Shown: in pieces, positions 62,461 to 64,000 of the stretch | How the letters are laid out: every line of letters starts with the position of its first letter | Numbering within the stretch: the first letter of the stretch is position 1 | NCBI RefSeq assembly: GCF_014696715.1 | Contig: NZ_JACJQO010000013.1 | Location: 62,001 to 126,000, forward strand | Reading direction: 5' to 3' | Length of the DNA: 64,000 bases | Source of the DNA: Pseudanabaena sp. FACHB-2040 | GTDB taxonomy: Bacteria > Cyanobacteriota > Cyanobacteriia > Phormidesmidales > Phormidesmidaceae | Position numbers and translations under genes: made by a program | The notes under the pieces: model-generated | The model's database searches: none | What the model saw: the letters and a program-made list of their open reading frames with translations, nothing else | Told to the model about the DNA's origin: nothing

Positions 62461-63222
62461 CTAATCTTGTTCGACCCAGCGAGGCACGTAGCGCCAGGCT
62501 TCGCGCAGCTCGTCGCGGCTGTGGCGGTACTCCGGCAGCTTTTCGCCCACCAGCCGCCAGAAGTTGCGGGAGTGGTCCATGTGAATGGTGTGGCAGAGTT
62601 CGTGGACAAAGACGTAGTGCACCAGCGGCGGCGGCAGAAACAGCAGCTTGTAGTTGAGGCTGATGTTTTTATCGGTAGAGCAGCTGGCCCAGCGGGTTTT
62701 TTGGCCCCGCACTGAGATGCGGCTAAAGGGCAGGTTAATGACAAAGCTCAGCTCTCGCAGCCAGGGGGCGAACTCGGCGCGGGCTTTGCGGGTGAGCCAC
62801 TGGCGCAGTAGGTCACTACAAAGTGCGGGGTCGTCTACGGGGCCTTTGAGGGTGAGGGTGAGGGGGGCGGTTTGGGTCAGCGTGAGCTGGTTGCGAAGGG
62901 TCGATTGATAGAGGATATGCCAGGTTTCGTGGCGCGATCGCAACTCAATCGTGCTGGGCTTTTCGTCAAAATGGTCGGGCTCTAGGGCAATTTGCTGGCC
63001 CTGTACACGCTGCACCGTTTTGAGAATCCACTCGCGCCGTCGCTGGATAATGTCGGGCACCCGCTTGGGGTCGAAGCCTTGGGGCACGACAACTTCGACC
63101 GCGCCCTGCAGCGAAATTTTAATCGAGACATGGCGGGCGCGGGCGCTCTCGCGAATTTGATAATCAGGCAGCGCCTGGGGGCGGGCAGAAAATAGGTTTA
63201 GCTGCTCTGTAGAGTCAGCCAT
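62461..63222 (-). CDS. YgjP-like (M48/DUF45) zinc metallopeptidase
   Basis: A 253-residue metal-dependent hydrolase of the YgjP/WLM-type M48 group. The zinc motif HExxH reads 'HELCHTIHMDHS', with a further Glu downstream ('LVGEKLPEYR'). The N-terminal 'YQIRESARARHVSIKISLQG' and 'VPQGFDPKRVPDIIQRRREW' are family features. The start is the ATG at 63222, or GTG at 63231, one base from the end of the nudix gene region. It lies in the same direction as and just downstream of the NUDIX gene. Confidence 0.88.
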   Translation of the reverse strand: MADSTEQLNLFSARPQALPDYQIRESARARHVSIKISLQGAVEVVVPQGFDPKRVPDIIQRRREWILKTVQRVQGQQIALEPDHFDEKPSTIELRSRHETWHILYQSTLRNQLTLTQTAPLTLTLKGPVDDPALCSDLLRQWLTRKARAEFAPWLRELSFVINLPFSRISVRGQKTRWASCSTDKNISLNYKLLFLPPPLVHYVFVHELCHTIHMDHSRNFWRLVGEKLPEYRHSRDELREAWRYVPRWVEQD

Positions 63223-63232
63223 AGGCAGCACG

Positions 63233-63676
63233 TTAGGACGCCTGTTCTATCCTACGCTGCTCCAGAAAGGAGAGCAAAATCTTTTGGTGAGGCGGGCCAA
63301 GGGGCCGCTCTTCCCCGGCCCGTTCGGAATAACGCTGACCCCGCTGAATGTCCTCGATGCTCCATAGGCCCAAGTCCCAGCCCTCGTTTAGCTCCAGGTT
63401 GGCAACGGGAACTAGCAGCGGCCCATGAAAGACATTGCGGATCACTTGCTCTGTCTCAAGGCGTTCAAACAGCTCTAGATGGGGGGCCTGGTAGCCGATC
63501 TCTTCCTGTAGCTCTCGATAGGCAGCGGTCAGGGGGTCTTCTCCCGGCTCTAAATGGCCGCCAAAAAAAGCCCAGTAACCAGGGAAGAAAATGCCGGGAA
63601 TGTTGTCGCGCAGCTGCAGCAAAAACTGGTCGTCTTGGTAGAGGATTGCGATCGCAACCTCAGGCTTTTGAGCCAT
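63233..63676 (-). CDS. NUDIX hydrolase
   Basis: A 147-residue pyrophosphohydrolase with the complete Nudix box, GX5EX7REUXEEXGU: Gly-His-Leu-Glu-Pro-Gly-Glu, then 'RELQEEIGY'. It acts on nucleoside diphosphate-linked substrates; which one is not told by the sequence. The ATG at 63676 is clear. It precedes the M48 gene, with no more than about 10 nt between them, so the two are probably co-transcribed. Confidence 0.9.
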   Translation of the reverse strand: MAQKPEVAIAILYQDDQFLLQLRDNIPGIFFPGYWAFFGGHLEPGEDPLTAAYRELQEEIGYQAPHLELFERLETEQVIRNVFHGPLLVPVANLELNEGWDLGLWSIEDIQRGQRYSERAGEERPLGPPHQKILLSFLEQRRIEQAS

Positions 63677-64000
63677 ACAGAAATCCCGATACTGCCGTTA
63701 GAGCTGATTATGCCTGTATTTCGGCCTAGCTTGCGTTGTTAACCACATTTCTCTGCACCTAGAATCACCCAATAGAATCTGCGGATCTGTCTCTCTAGCG
63801 CCTGACTCGGTTTCAGGAGCCTCAGCAGGGCCAGTACCGAAATGAAACGGTTCTCACAACAGGAAGCATTACCCCACTGGCCTTTCCAAATATCTCGGTT
63901 TCTCTAGACGGACTGCTAACGTAAAGATTTCTATCGCAGGCGGTATCCTGCCCTCAGCGAAAAACCCTAGCGAGATAGAGCATGGCCCTTTAGGAGTTTG
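63677..64000. other. Window end: no gene, possible promoter
   Basis: About 320 nt without a supported gene. A possible plus-strand promoter is TTGTTA (63736-63741), an 18-nt spacer and TAGAAT (63760-63765). It would transcribe a leader of at least 230 nt leaving the window. Two short frames, including a 21-codon one at 63843, are not convincing. The region could be the leader of a gene or a small RNA beyond the edge. Confidence 0.35.

Overview
The window is chromosomal DNA from a cyanobacterium. It has many HIP1 octamers (GCGATCGC), both cyanophycin genes, cyanobacterial-type families (NblR, DUF2949, DUF3146, two-TM, DUF502, tocopherol cyclase) and a Tax/Pil-type chemotaxis kinase. Base composition is moderately GC-rich, which fits a Leptolyngbya/Nodosilinea-like lineage better than Nostoc, but the genus is a guess. 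No rRNA, tRNA, CRISPR array or intact insertion sequence was found. Most genes are single or in pairs, often convergent and ending in strong hairpins.

Layout. 1-9.1 kb: a phototaxis/pilus chemotaxis pair, the end of a methyl-accepting receptor and a 2,352-residue CheA hybrid whose middle is about 1,400 residues of acidic, partly tandemly repeated sequence. 9.3-13.9 kb: glycolate dehydrogenase GlcD, a lone sugar ABC permease, a BON protein, and trmD-ispF. 14.2-18.1 kb: cyanophycinase and cyanophycin synthetase. 18.1-24.8 kb: a sigma-like factor with a TPR partner, a glyoxalase-fold protein, a Fur-family regulator, purS-purQ, two small envelope proteins and a Trypco1 protein. 24.9-33 kb: a cyclase-kinase fusion, a PhnD-like lipoprotein, a PRC-barrel protein and SMC. 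33.3-40.2 kb: a YqgF-like nuclease, DUF3146, NAD kinase, NblR, DUF192, DUF2949, a glyoxylate aminotransferase and a HEAT protein. 40.4-50.3 kb: ureidoglycolate lyase, a GH51-like hydrolase, a HepT/MntA toxin-antitoxin pair, FtsY, NusB, DUF502, MgtE and CobU. 50.5-64 kb: RNase Z, a XisF-like recombinase, a 2Fe-2S protein, tocopherol cyclase, a PEP-CTERM amidase, a methyltransferase, a complete animal-type peptidylarginine deiminase, a zinc protease and a NUDIX hydrolase.

Functional themes. Glyoxylate is touched three times (GlcD makes it from glycolate, the class V aminotransferase converts it to glycine, AllA-type lyase releases it from ureidoglycolate). Arginine chemistry appears twice (cyanophycin synthesis and breakdown; peptidylarginine deiminase). 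Signalling is unusual in three places: the giant CheA, the cyclase-kinase with a duplicated C-terminal module, and an NblR whose receiver lacks part of the normal phosphorylation pocket.

Most interesting items: the PAD with every catalytic residue of the animal enzymes; the CheA repeat array; the XisF-like recombinase with a degraded resolvase active site; the helically phased ATACTACAA repeats at 40.3 kb; 14-bp tandem repeats upstream of two unrelated genes; and an inverted repeat over the predicted promoter of the sigma-like gene. No single wholly new multi-gene system could be demonstrated from the sequence alone.
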